Source: Chryseobacterium aquaeductus
Lineage (GTDB): Bacteria > Bacteroidota > Bacteroidia > Flavobacteriales > Weeksellaceae
Length of the DNA: 64,000 nt
Assembly (NCBI RefSeq): GCF_905175375.1
Contig: NZ_CAJIMS010000001.1
Location: 558,001-622,000 of the forward strand
Direction of reading: 5' to 3'
Program-made: the position numbers and the translations under genes
Notes under the pieces: model-generated
Told to the model about the DNA's origin: nothing
The model's input: only the letters and a program-made list of their open reading frames with translations
Database searches by the model: none
Part shown: in pieces, positions 9,009 through 17,780 of the stretch
How positions within the stretch are numbered: the first letter of the stretch is position 1
Layout: every line of letters begins with the position of its first letter

Positions 9009-9692
9009 TTATTTATAATGTAAGAAAATTCCTAAATCAGTTGGCGTCCAGAGAGCAGCTTTTTGTCCTGCCGCTTTCAATGCATTATTAGACCAGGTAT
9101 TGCATGTATTAAGAAAACTGTAACGTCCTTGCGCATCATAAAATGCATCATTATCGCCATATACAGCATTTGTCGGGATCAGAATGAAATTTCCATTACT
9201 GTCTTTGTCAAATTTAGCCTCGATAAATTCGACCAATTTTTTATACTGGCTTCTGCTGATCATGATTTTTTTACAATCTTCGGCTTCTGTCATTGTTTTG
9301 TAATACGAACAATGCATTGCAGATTCGCTCATCCAAAATGCAGCCTTCACCGCTGTAGAAAATTTTAAATCTGCCCATGTAGGAGTATCAAGATAGAAGC
9401 CTTTGTCGCCCCAGCCGATTCCTACGTAATTGTAATCTGTTTTTTTTGACTTTGTATTTGCAAACAGAATCTTAGAACTCCAGTCATAGAGATCATTATT
9501 CACAGGCATTACAATATCTGTGTGAACGCCATTAGTGTAAATGTAAATGGGAATTTCCTTTTTCTCACCGTCATCTTTCGCCGAAACTTCAATATATGGA
9601 AGTAGAAATCCCAGAAGAGCATATATGACGATAATTCCCAGAAGAATTCCGATGGTTTTTAAAAAATAGATTGATATAGCTTTTACACTCAT
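9009..9692 (-). CDS. TIGR02117/DUF2459 family membrane-anchored protein
   Basis: 227 residues. One N-terminal transmembrane helix (SIYFLKTIGILLGIIVIYALLGFLLP) is followed by a periplasmic domain. Family landmarks are IYIYTNGVHTDIVMPV, NYVGIGWGDKGFYLDTPTWADLK and TCNTWSNNALKAAG. The conserved His in VHTD and Cys in CNTW suggest a papain-like or related hydrolase fold, but no activity is established. It is paired with the L,D-transpeptidase-like gene, which hints at a cell-envelope role. Confidence 0.8.
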   Translation of the reverse strand: MSVKAISIYFLKTIGILLGIIVIYALLGFLLPYIEVSAKDDGEKKEIPIYIYTNGVHTDIVMPVNNDLYDWSSKILFANTKSKKTDYNYVGIGWGDKGFYLDTPTWADLKFSTAVKAAFWMSESAMHCSYYKTMTEAEDCKKIMISRSQYKKLVEFIEAKFDKDSNGNFILIPTNAVYGDNDAFYDAQGRYSFLNTCNTWSNNALKAAGQKAALWTPTDLGIFLHYK

Positions 9693-9764
9693 GTTTTAAT
9701 TATTGAAGTTTAACAAAACTTAATTTAAAATTTTTTCTAAAAGTATTTATTTTAATTCGAAAAA

Positions 9765-9780
9765 TTACTAAATTTAGTAA
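9765..9780. promoter_or_regulatory. 16-bp perfect palindrome, possible operator
   Basis: TTACTAAATTTAGTAA is a perfect palindrome in the gap upstream of both the DUF2459 gene (-) and the small ORF at 9797 (+). A role as operator is inference. Confidence 0.35.
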
Positions 9781-9796
9781 TCAAACAAAATGAAAT

Positions 9797-9877
9797 ATGC
9801 ACAAAATTACGAAATCCCAAAAAAGATTTAAAGTAAGAGTAAAAAAAGCTCCTAAAAGAATACCAAAAAAACGTTGA
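9797..9877 (+). CDS. Possible 26-residue very basic peptide
   Basis: The ATG at 9797 opens a 27-codon frame. It encodes a peptide that starts MHKITKSQKRF, ends RIPKKR and has about half Lys/Arg. It resembles small ribosomal or nucleic-acid-binding peptides in composition only. Evidence for translation is weak: the leader is A-rich and no SD is expected in this phylum. The rest of the 9693-10072 gap shows no other gene. Confidence 0.35.
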   Translation: MHKITKSQKRFKVRVKKAPKRIPKKR

Positions 9878-10072
9878 TTTTCTAAAAGATTTATCTTTTT
9901 GAAAGTCAATTTTCTCTTTTATAGGAAAGGCTTTTTATTAATTTACATCAAGTAATCTTTCAATCACCTTAAAGCAGAAACTTTAGGGCATGATCAACAA
10001 CCCGCTTTATTTTTGGAACCGAAAATTCTGAACAGGATATTTAACCAAAAAATATTTAGCTATAATTAAAAT

Positions 10073-11005
10073 CTAAGATCTTTTCAAAAATTCAATATTT
10101 CTCTTCAATCCTGCAAATTTCGTCCTCTTCACAGGGGAATTTCTAAAAATTTCTGAAAATAATTCCTGAGTCAGCTCTTTCCAGTCTTCTTTTTTGAATT
10201 TTTTTAAAGCTTCGTTAGGTTTAAATTTCGTCTGAAGGTTTGGCACAGCAAATCGATTCCACGGACAAACATCCTGACAAATATCGCAACCAAACATCCA
10301 GTCCTCCATTTTATCTTTAAAATGATCCGGAATTTGTTCTTTCAATTCTATCGTTGCATATGAAATACATTTGCTTCCATCCACAATTTTATCTGAAACG
10401 ATCGCATCTGTAGGGCAAGCATCTATACATTTTCTGCAACTTCCGCAGTGATCCGTAGTTTCGTAATCCGCTATTAAATCTAAATCGCAAATGATTTCGG
10501 CTAAAAAGTAAAACGAACCGCTTTGTTTAGTGATTAAATTAGCATTCTTTCCTACCCAGCCAATTCCTGATTTTTTCGCCCAACTTCTCTCTAAAACAGG
10601 AGCAGAATCTACGAAAATCCGAAAACCAAAATCTCCAATTTCTCTCTGCAGTTCAGTAATCATATCACGAAGGATCTCTTTTATCACCTCATGATAATCT
10701 TCAGCATAGGCGTATTTTGAAATTTTAAAATTATCTATAGTTGAAATTTTCTCTTCAGGAAAATAATTGTAAGAAAGCGAAATCACAGATTTTGAACCTT
10801 CTACTAAAAGCCTTGGATCAAGTCTTTTATCAAAATGGGTTTCCATATATTTCATTTCGCCATGAAAATTATTTTTCAGCCATTTTTCTAAGTTTCGTGC
10901 GTCATCTTCAAGAAAATCTGCTTTTGAAATACCACAATTCTGAAACCCAAAACTTTTAGCTTTGGTTTTTATCAATTGAGAATATTTTTCGGCCGTTGAA
11001 TTCAT
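10073..11005 (-). CDS. queG: Epoxyqueuosine reductase QueG
   Basis: QueG reduces epoxyqueuosine to queuosine in tRNA, the last step of the pathway, using cobalamin and two [4Fe-4S] clusters. The cluster ligands are clear: [16 protein letters not shown], then [11 protein letters not shown]. The N-terminal half has the cobalamin-binding domain, with [20 protein letters not shown] bearing the catalytic Asp. I place the start at the ATG at 11003-11005 ([10 protein letters not shown]). The longer frame begins at a TTG inside a TAGTTTTG promoter element (11018-11025), so it is unlikely to be translated. Confidence 0.95.
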   Translation of the reverse strand: MNSTAEKYSQLIKTKAKSFGFQNCGISKADFLEDDARNLEKWLKNNFHGEMKYMETHFDKRLDPRLLVEGSKSVISLSYNYFPEEKISTIDNFKISKYAYAEDYHEVIKEILRDMITELQREIGDFGFRIFVDSAPVLERSWAKKSGIGWVGKNANLITKQSGSFYFLAEIICDLDLIADYETTDHCGSCRKCIDACPTDAIVSDKIVDGSKCISYATIELKEQIPDHFKDKMEDWMFGCDICQDVCPWNRFAVPNLQTKFKPNEALKKFKKEDWKELTQELFSEIFRNSPVKRTKFAGLKRNIEFLKRS

Positions 11006-11113
11006 TATTTTACATTGCAAAACTAAGATTATTTTATAAATTTGTTGGTCTTTGGATTGGTGAAAAATTCATGATCCAATTTGATCTGTTTTAACTAAAA
11101 AAAATCAAATATT

Positions 11114-11413
11114 ATGTCATTAGCAGAAGTTTTAAAATCAGGAAATTACCAATTAATTGACGTTCGCGAGCCAATGGAATTGGAAATGGACGGCAATATA
11201 GAAGGTGCACAAAACATTCCGCTGGGTGAAGTTGCAGACAGAAAAGAGGAGATTTTGTCGATTGAGAAGCCTGTTGTTTTATTCTGCAGAAGCGGAAACA
11301 GAAGCGGCAAAGCTTTAGAATTTCTTCAGGCTGAAGGACTGAAAGACGGTTACAACGGTGGCGGATGGGCTGAGTTGAAAGCGCATTTAGAAGCAAATCA
11401 AGGAACTTTTTAA
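11114..11413 (+). CDS. Single-domain rhodanese-like protein
   Basis: 99 residues. The rhodanese fold is shown by LIDVREPMELEMDGNIEGAQNIPLG and the active-site loop LFCRSGNRSG with Cys58. Such proteins carry persulfide sulfur in the cytoplasm. No signal peptide is present. The HD-domain gene follows 22 bp later on the same strand. The physiological sulfur acceptor is unknown. Confidence 0.9.
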   Translation: MSLAEVLKSGNYQLIDVREPMELEMDGNIEGAQNIPLGEVADRKEEILSIEKPVVLFCRSGNRSGKALEFLQAEGLKDGYNGGGWAELKAHLEANQGTF

Positions 11414-11435
11414 GTTCCTTTTTTTATCTTTAAGT

Positions 11436-12053
11436 ATGACTTTAAAAAATAGATTTATCCAGATTTGTTTTAATTTTACCCAAAATCAGATTCTCATTGA
11501 TGATTTATGGTATGAAATTGAAAAGAAATATTCTGAAAAAGGAAGATATTATCACAATAAGGAACATTTGGAAAATATGTTTTGTGAATTGGAATTGGTA
11601 AAAGATAAAATTCAAAACTTTAAAAATATAACATTTTCCGTTTTTTACCATGATGTAATTTATGATGCAACTTCAAAACTCAACGAAGAAAAAAGTGCGG
11701 AATTTGCAAAAATAAAACTTGAAAAATTAGGTTTAAACACAAACGATATTGCAGAAATCTCAAAACAAATTTTAGCCACAAAATCTCATAAGAAGTCAGA
11801 AAATGATGATATTAATTATTTGCTTGATGCCGATTTATCAGTTCTGGGAAAAGACCCTGAAACGTATTTAGAGTACACCAAAAACATCAGGAGAGAATAT
11901 TCTATTTATCCTGATTTCCTCTATAAACCCGGAAGAAAAAAAGTTTTACAACATTTTTTGGAGCTTGACAGTATTTTTAAAACTGAGGATTTTATTGAGA
12001 GATATGAAATTCAAGCCAAGGAAAATATTAGTATGGAATTAAATGATTTGTAG
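11436..12053 (+). CDS. Predicted HD-superfamily metal-dependent phosphohydrolase (COG4339-like)
   Basis: 205 residues. The motifs RYYHNKEHLENM, FSVFYHDVIYDATSKLNEEKSAEFA (the HD pair) and LLDADLSVLG fit the predicted HD phosphohydrolase family. The His and Asp residues would bind a divalent metal, and the substrate is unknown. It is probably co-transcribed with the rhodanese gene. A weak CCCC/GGGG hairpin followed by T residues (12092-12115) may end the transcript. Confidence 0.82.
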   Translation: MTLKNRFIQICFNFTQNQILIDDLWYEIEKKYSEKGRYYHNKEHLENMFCELELVKDKIQNFKNITFSVFYHDVIYDATSKLNEEKSAEFAKIKLEKLGLNTNDIAEISKQILATKSHKKSENDDINYLLDADLSVLGKDPETYLEYTKNIRREYSIYPDFLYKPGRKKVLQHFLELDSIFKTEDFIERYEIQAKENISMELNDL

Positions 12054-12133
12054 GTTTTGGATCGCCTTTTTAAATTTGAAAACAGAAACCACCCCAGCAA
12101 AGAGGGGAATTTTTAATGTATTAATTTGAAATA

Positions 12134-13123
12134 TTAAAATTTCGGCATTTTAGCTTCTTCAAATTCCCTCAAAAGATTCTCGAAAACATTCGCCACAGGC
12201 AAAACTTTATCAATTAAAGCGGAAATCTGACCAATTTCCAGTTCGCCCTCATCCATATCACCTTCGAACATTCCGCGTTTGGCTCTGGCTCTTCCTAAAG
12301 CAGTAATAAGAGATTCAGAATTTCTGCCTACACTGTAAATCTCTTCTAGGTCATTGAAAAATTTGTTTTTAACCAATCGCACCGGAGCGAGTTCTTTTAA
12401 AGTCAAATGGGTATCACCTTCATTCAGTTCGGTAATTTTTTTCTTCCAGTTGTCGTGAGAGCTCGCTTCTATGGTTGCTGCAAAACGGCTTCCGATCTGA
12501 ACTCCGTCTGCACCTAGAATCATAGCGGCTTTCATTTGAGAACCTAAAGCAATTCCGCCGGCAGCAATAAGAGGTTTAGAAATATGATTTTTTACATTGG
12601 GGATTAAGCAAAACGTCGTCGTTTCATCCCTACCATTGTGACCTCCAGCTTCAAAACCTTCGGCAACTATGGCATCAACACCTGCATCTTCACATTTCAT
12701 GGCAAATTTGGTAGATGAAACTACATGAGCAACCTTCAAACCCTCTTTTTGTAAAGCTTCTGTATAGGTTTTAGGATTTCCGGCAGAAGTAAAAACAATT
12801 TTCACACCTTCTTCTAAGATAATCTGGATCACTTCGTCCAAATTCGGATAAAGCATGGGTACATTGACACCAAACGGTTTGTCGGTAGCTTTCCTGCATT
12901 TTTGAATATTCTCTCTCAAAACGTCCGGATACATACTTCCTGCACCAATTAAACCCAATCCTCCACAATTGGAAACGGCAGACGCTAATTTCCAGCCGGA
13001 ATGCCAAATCATTCCACCTTGTATAATCGGATATTTAATATTAAACAATCCTGAAATTCTATTTGCACTTTCCTGCATTTGATGAAGTTTTTTAGCTGAA
13101 TTGAAATCTATAAAATTGCTCAT
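12134..13123 (-). CDS. Nitronate monooxygenase family FMN protein
   Basis: 329 residues, TIM-barrel flavoprotein. Landmarks are IKYPIIQGGMIWHSGWKLASAVSNCGGLGLIGAG near the N-terminus, VAEGFEAGGHNGRDETTTF (the conserved GGH) and LIAAGGIALGSQMKAAMILGADGVQIGSRF (FMN phosphate binding). Enzymes of this family oxidise alkyl nitronates. Some relatives are enoyl-ACP reductases (FabK), but the GGHNGR context favours the former. It appears to be a single gene. Confidence 0.85.
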   Translation of the reverse strand: MSNFIDFNSAKKLHQMQESANRISGLFNIKYPIIQGGMIWHSGWKLASAVSNCGGLGLIGAGSMYPDVLRENIQKCRKATDKPFGVNVPMLYPNLDEVIQIILEEGVKIVFTSAGNPKTYTEALQKEGLKVAHVVSSTKFAMKCEDAGVDAIVAEGFEAGGHNGRDETTTFCLIPNVKNHISKPLIAAGGIALGSQMKAAMILGADGVQIGSRFAATIEASSHDNWKKKITELNEGDTHLTLKELAPVRLVKNKFFNDLEEIYSVGRNSESLITALGRARAKRGMFEGDMDEGELEIGQISALIDKVLPVANVFENLLREFEEAKMPKF

Positions 13124-13182
13124 GCTGTAAAAATACTAAAAAGCGAGATTCTACAATATAATTGGGAACTTTTTTGCATAAA

Positions 13183-13210
13183 AAAACCTTCAGAAAAATC
13201 TGAAGGTTTT
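13183..13210. terminator. Terminator after the surA-like gene
   Basis: A perfect 12-bp stem AAAACCTTCAGA/TCTGAAGGTTTT with loop AAAA lies 3 bp past the stop of the gene ending at 13214. T tracts occur in both directions. Confidence 0.88.
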
Positions 13211-13213
13211 GAT

Positions 13214-14581
13214 TTATTTTTTGATTGATTCTTTTTTCCAGTTTCCTTTGAAGTCACAAGAATCATAACGACCATCGAGGGATACAAAAGTTGTTGAAAG
13301 TTTTGAGTTTACAAATTTCTCTACCATTTCTGCCTGCTTCTTTCTGAGAGCCATTTGTTTGATTCTGTCATAATCAGTCTCTAAGGTAATCTGGTGTGAA
13401 GGAATGACATCTTCTATTTTTACAATTTTTACCACTTTTCTCTTTCTCTCATCTTCATCTTCAAAAGCGGCTGTGATGTCACCTTTATTCAGACCTGCCA
13501 ATTCATAACTGATTGTTCCTGGAATACTTTCTCTTTCAATTTTGTTTGAACCATCAGCTCCGGGAATCACTCCTGCGTTGAATTTTGTTCTTTTATCATC
13601 AGAAAATTTAAAAGAAGCATCTTTAAAGGTAATTTTTTCAGCTAAAACCAAACCTCTTATGCTGTCTAATTTTTTCTTTGCCGTTGTAATTTCTTCAACC
13701 GTAGGTGTAGCCATCAAAAGAATGTGTCTTGCATCGTAAGCTTTTCCTGATTTTTTCACCAACTGAATGATGTGATAACCAAATTCAGATTCAATAGGAT
13801 CTGAAATTTCTCCTTCCTGAAGATTTAAAGCAGCAGCTTCAAACGGTTTTACCATCTGACCTTTGAAGACGTTTTTCATCAAACCGCCATTGGGTGCAGA
13901 ACCTGGATCTTCTGAATATATCCTCGCCTGGCTTTCAAAAGTTTCACCACCAGTAATATCTGCCTTTATCTTTTTCAGTTTATTGATCAACTCATCCTTG
14001 TGAGCTTCGGTCAATTTAGGATTTACGACGATCTGAGAAATAGAAATCTCATCTTTTATTTCCGGCAACTGAGATTTGTACAGATTAAAGAAATCTGTCA
14101 CTTCATTGGGAGTAACGTCTGCTTTTTCTGTAATTCTCTGATATTTTGCCTGACCGTAATACGTATCTGTATCTATCTTTTCGATAGCATTCTTCATCTC
14201 ATATCCTGTTCTGAATTTATATGCCGTCAACATAGATTTTTCATCAGGGAACTGCGAAAGTAACTGATTGTATTTTGCGTTTGCCTGATCTTTGATTGCT
14301 GCAGAACGGTTTTCGATCAAGGTATCTTTTTTAGCTTCAAAAACAAGAAATTTGTTGTTGATCAGATTTTCCAGAAACTCACACTTATTGGTGGTTCCGG
14401 CACCTTGCTGTTTTGCATAATTCATCTGCTCTTCTACATCAGATTCCAAAACAATTTCATTGCCTATCACAGCCGCAATACCGTCTATTAATTGACCCGG
14501 CTTTAGCTGAGCATTCACTTTTGTTGAAAACAACAAAGTAAAAATCCCAAAAAGAAAAGCAATTTTTAATTTATTTATCAT
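13214..14581 (-). CDS. SurA-like periplasmic peptidylprolyl isomerase
   Basis: 455 residues. A signal peptide (FGIFTLLFSTKVNAQ) precedes a SurA-type N-terminal domain (IDGIAAVIGNEIVLESDVEEQ) and two parvulin domains. The first is near ISISQIVVNPK, the second near YDARHILLMATP. Both have the FGYHIIQL / DARHILL-type strands. It should act as a chaperone for outer-membrane proteins in the periplasm. A consensus promoter lies upstream and a strong terminator downstream, so it is monocistronic. The mention of GI-rich CEFLENLINNKF is typical of Bacteroidetes SurA homologues. Confidence 0.9.
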   Translation of the reverse strand: MINKLKIAFLFGIFTLLFSTKVNAQLKPGQLIDGIAAVIGNEIVLESDVEEQMNYAKQQGAGTTNKCEFLENLINNKFLVFEAKKDTLIENRSAAIKDQANAKYNQLLSQFPDEKSMLTAYKFRTGYEMKNAIEKIDTDTYYGQAKYQRITEKADVTPNEVTDFFNLYKSQLPEIKDEISISQIVVNPKLTEAHKDELINKLKKIKADITGGETFESQARIYSEDPGSAPNGGLMKNVFKGQMVKPFEAAALNLQEGEISDPIESEFGYHIIQLVKKSGKAYDARHILLMATPTVEEITTAKKKLDSIRGLVLAEKITFKDASFKFSDDKRTKFNAGVIPGADGSNKIERESIPGTISYELAGLNKGDITAAFEDEDERKRKVVKIVKIEDVIPSHQITLETDYDRIKQMALRKKQAEMVEKFVNSKLSTTFVSLDGRYDSCDFKGNWKKESIKK

Positions 14582-14602
14582 TTTACTATTTTAAACGAGT
14601 TG

Positions 14603-14634
14603 CAAATTTATAATTCTTAGCGAATTACACTCAA
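14603..14634 (-). promoter_or_regulatory. Promoter of the surA-like gene, TTG-N21-TAAATTTG
   Basis: On the minus strand TTG (14632-14634) and TAAATTTG (14603-14610) are 21 bp apart, 22 bp upstream of the ATG. This is a full Bacteroidetes consensus. Confidence 0.75.
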
Positions 14635-14671
14635 TTTTTTATTATAAATATTTCTTAAAAAGATTGAATTA

Positions 14672-15592
14672 TTACAACTCAACATTAAAAGTTGTCAATT
14701 CTTTGAATTCTTTTAATCTCAAGAGCATATCTGCTTCCGTAATTTCCTCAAGTCTTTCTGTTCCGAATTTTTCTACCGTGAAAGATGCCATCGCAGAACC
14801 CACGATCAGTGCAGACTTCATCGTCTCAAAATCAAATGTTCCTTTTTTAGCCAAATATGCTGCAAAACCTCCGGCGAAAGTATCTCCTGCTCCTGTAGGA
14901 TCAAAAACTTCTTCTAAAGGTAGAGCAGGAATTGCAAATATTCTATTGTCATGGAAAAGAATTGCACCATGTTCTCCTTTTTTGATGATGACAAACTTTG
15001 GTCCCATCGTATGAATCTTTTTCGCAGCCTTTACCAAAGAATATTCTCCTGAAAGTTGTCTGGCTTCTTCGTCATTGATGCTTATCACGTCAGTTTTAGC
15101 AATCATATCTTTCAAAATATCCATCGCAGTATCCATCCAGAAATTCATCGTATCCAAAATAACCAATTTCGGACGCTGATTCATTTTTTCTAAAACCGAT
15201 AACTGAACGCCGGGATGAAGATTTCCTAACAATAAAATCTCAGCATCCTGCATAGATTCAGGAATTTTTGGGTCAAAATTTTCAAGAACATTAACTTCTG
15301 TTGCCAACGTATCTCTGGTATTCAGATCATTATGATATTTTCCGGACCAGAAAAAAGTTTTTCCTTCTTTTACGATTTCTATTCCTTCAATATTGATCTC
15401 TCTTTTTGTGAACATATCTAAATGCTCCTGAGGAAAATCTCCTCCCACAACAGAAACAATCCCGGATTTTACTCCCATCACCGATGAAGTGATCCCAATA
15501 TATGTGGCAGCTCCGCCTAAAATTTTATCTGTTTTGCCAAATGGCGTTTCTATTGCATCGAATGCAACACTTCCTACAACTAAAAGTTTCAT
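14672..15592 (-). CDS. PfkB-family carbohydrate/nucleoside kinase
   Basis: About 306 residues. The start MKLLVVGSVAFDAIETPFG is the usual PfkB opening. ILGGAATYIGITSSVMG is signature 1 and DPTGAGDTFAGGFAAYLA is signature 2, with the catalytic Asp in GAGD. The substrate cannot be fixed; adenosine- or sugar-kinase-like subfamilies are both possible. An in-frame start 10 codons upstream (15622) exists, but those codons are made by an imperfect tandem repeat in the leader, so I use the ATG at 15590-15592. Confidence 0.88.
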   Translation of the reverse strand: MKLLVVGSVAFDAIETPFGKTDKILGGAATYIGITSSVMGVKSGIVSVVGGDFPQEHLDMFTKREINIEGIEIVKEGKTFFWSGKYHNDLNTRDTLATEVNVLENFDPKIPESMQDAEILLLGNLHPGVQLSVLEKMNQRPKLVILDTMNFWMDTAMDILKDMIAKTDVISINDEEARQLSGEYSLVKAAKKIHTMGPKFVIIKKGEHGAILFHDNRIFAIPALPLEEVFDPTGAGDTFAGGFAAYLAKKGTFDFETMKSALIVGSAMASFTVEKFGTERLEEITEADMLLRLKEFKELTTFNVEL

Positions 15593-15689
15593 ATGTATTT
15601 TTATATTTTTTTTAAAGGTCATATGTAATCATACTGATGTCATATGTATTTTTATATTTTTTTAAAGGTCATGTGTAATCTTGATGATC
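15589..15689. repeat. Imperfect tandem duplication of about 51 bp in the PfkB-kinase leader
   Basis: Unit 1 (15589-15639) and unit 2 (15640-15689) both run from TCATATGTATTTTTATATT through AAAGGTCAT(A/G)TGTAATC to GATG. Unit 1 contains the kinase start codon (reverse strand ATG in TCATATG). Unit 2 therefore carries a spare copy of the leader and start region. Confidence 0.85.
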
Positions 15690-15717
15690 ACATTTTATAT
15701 CAAAGTATTTTTAAGAA

Positions 15718-16275
15718 TTAATTCTTCCATTCAAAAGTATCCAGCAAATGCATTAAATCTTTTTTAATATAATCAATCGCCGGTGCAAGAGAATCAGGTT
15801 TTGGTCGTGTATCAAAATATAAATAAGCCGTTACAAAATGATTTGTACTATCTGTTGCATAGAACTGAAGATTTGAAGCACTTTGCCCTTTAAGCTCATA
15901 AAAATTTCCGTAGACCTTTCTTTCAGGATATTGAAAAGATTTGGTATCAATAGAACTCGCCTTTATGGTATGTTCGTAAACCATTTTCTCAGATTCTTTT
16001 ACGTGATCTGCAAAATCACCTTTCACTGGAAAATAGGTTATAAAAACTTTCGCTTTCATCTTTGGATACGTCATATAATACCAACAAGGCTTTTTAGCAT
16101 CAATGATTTTGGCAAAATCTGAATATTCAAAGGTATAAGCACAGTTTTTCTCAAATTTCTGATATTTTGGTGCAGGGTATTCTAATCTCAAATCACCGTA
16201 AGGTTTTGGAATAGTCTCTTTCTCACAAGAAAGCAGAAGTAAGGAAACAAAAATAAAAATGACTTTTCTAATCAT
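15718..16275 (-). CDS. gldD: Gliding motility lipoprotein GldD
   Basis: About 185 residues. The signal sequence ends in a lipobox (FVSLLLLSC), followed by EKETIPKPYGDLRLEYP, which I recognise as GldD. Other landmarks are KPCWYYMTYPKMKAKVFITYFPV and TDSTNHFVTAYLYFDTRPKPDSL. GldD is required for gliding and type IX secretion in Flavobacterium. I chose the ATG at 16273-16275, which gives a clean lipoprotein signal. The upstream alternative (16290) adds MYFCK and overlaps a TATTTTTG promoter-like element. mutY lies 217 bp upstream on the same strand. Confidence 0.9.
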   Translation of the reverse strand: MIRKVIFIFVSLLLLSCEKETIPKPYGDLRLEYPAPKYQKFEKNCAYTFEYSDFAKIIDAKKPCWYYMTYPKMKAKVFITYFPVKGDFADHVKESEKMVYEHTIKASSIDTKSFQYPERKVYGNFYELKGQSASNLQFYATDSTNHFVTAYLYFDTRPKPDSLAPAIDYIKKDLMHLLDTFEWKN

Positions 16276-16492
16276 TTTGCAAAAATACAAATTACATTTT
16301 AGATTTTAGGGCACTAATTTTGGGATTTCAGTGAGTTTATATTTGAATTTGCTAAATTTAAACTTTACGTAGGAGCATCATATTTTTCATTTCATAAGAA
16401 TCTATATTCATTTATTCAAATTGCTATTTTAAATTATTGCTTAGATTCCTGCGGAATGACAAACTGCATGGATATTTTCGTATTTTCTACCA

Positions 16493-17539
16493 TCACAAAA
16501 ACTTATACGAAACATCATACTTTTGAATATAATTTTCTAAAGGTTTCGGAAATGATTTTTCGTGAGAATTTTCAACATTAGTGATTATGTAATCATTTTC
16601 ATCAATAAAAGCTTTCCAAGCCTCTTCTGAATAGACTTCAACGTTAAAAATTTCTATGCTTAAATTCTTATGAGTGAGTTTATGATGAACATTCTTTACG
16701 CTTTTTATAAATGGTATTAATTCATCAGAAATTTCAAGGGGAAATTCGAAAAGTTTTTTCCAGATGAAATCATCTTTTCGCTGCCGAATTAAAAATTCTC
16801 CGTTTCTATGAACAAAATAATATTTTAATTCTAAATCTGTGGCTTTTACTTTTTTAGTTTTTACAGGAAACTCTGAAATTTTATTTAATGAAAATGCTAA
16901 ACAATCTATATTTAAAGGACATTCTCCGCAAAGAGGATTTCGGGGTTTACAGATTTCCGAACCCAAATCCATCATCGCCTGATTAAAATCTCCAACATTT
17001 TCAGGCATAATTAAATGTGCCAATTGTGAAAAATAATTGAAAGCCCTTGAATTTGAAACATCAAAATCATCTGCAAAAATTCTGCTTAAAACTCTGTAGA
17101 AATTTCCATCAACGGCTGGCATTTTTCCATTAAAACAAATGCTTGAGACCGCCGCTGCTGTATATTTACCAACACCTTTCAGTTTTAAAATTTCTTCGTA
17201 TTCGGAAGGAAAAATTCCATTATAATCATTAATAATTTGCTGAGAAGCTTTGTGAATATTGATCGCCCGTGAATAATATCCTAAACCTTTCCAATATAAT
17301 AAAACCTCATCTTCCTCGGCGCTGGCTAAAGTCTGAACATCGGGAAATCTTTTAATGAAATTATTGTAATGATTCAATCCCTGGGCGATTCTGGTTTGCT
17401 GAAAAACGATCTCGCAAATCCAGATTTTGTAAGGATCTTTTGTATTTCTGAAAGGTAAATCTCGCGCATTTTTATCGTACCACTTCAAAAGCTTGTTTCC
17501 GATATGAAGAAAGTCTGATTTTTTTTTGTTTTTTTCCAA
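16493..17539 (-). CDS. mutY: A/G-specific adenine glycosylase MutY
   Basis: 348 residues. MutY removes adenine opposite 8-oxoguanine. Visible parts are the catalytic Glu region (ICEIVFQQTRI), the helix-hairpin-helix LKGVGKYTAAAVSSICF, the catalytic Asp in PAVDGNFYRVLSRIF and the [4Fe-4S] motif C-X6-C-X2-C-X5-C (CKPRNPLCGECPLNIDC). A NUDIX-like C-terminal domain for 8-oxoG recognition follows. Its neighbour gldD matches the mutY-gld arrangement of flavobacteria, although ssb and gldE are not between them here. Confidence 0.95.
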   Translation of the reverse strand: MEKNKKKSDFLHIGNKLLKWYDKNARDLPFRNTKDPYKIWICEIVFQQTRIAQGLNHYNNFIKRFPDVQTLASAEEDEVLLYWKGLGYYSRAINIHKASQQIINDYNGIFPSEYEEILKLKGVGKYTAAAVSSICFNGKMPAVDGNFYRVLSRIFADDFDVSNSRAFNYFSQLAHLIMPENVGDFNQAMMDLGSEICKPRNPLCGECPLNIDCLAFSLNKISEFPVKTKKVKATDLELKYYFVHRNGEFLIRQRKDDFIWKKLFEFPLEISDELIPFIKSVKNVHHKLTHKNLSIEIFNVEVYSEEAWKAFIDENDYIITNVENSHEKSFPKPLENYIQKYDVSYKFL

Positions 17540-17733
17540 AAGGCCGTCTCATTTTATATCAGCAAAGATAATTTATTATTTGTCGTGTTTTTATGATTTT
17601 TAAATATGAAAATTTGAGTAAAGAGGATGAAATTGAAATGAAAAGAATTTTTGATTGTTTTTTTTAAGATACAATTTTACCGCTCCTACGGAGCTGAAAC
17701 GTTTTGAAAGTTTATCTGAAATTTATCCAACAA

Positions 17734-17761
17734 AAAACCGATGCTTTTGTGCATCGGTTTT
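17734..17761. terminator. Terminator after tssC
   Basis: A perfect 11-bp stem AAAACCGATGC/GCATCGGTTTT with loop TTTTGT lies 20 bp past the tssC stop. T tracts occur on both sides. Confidence 0.88.
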
Positions 17762-17780
17762 GAATTTATTTTTCACATGA

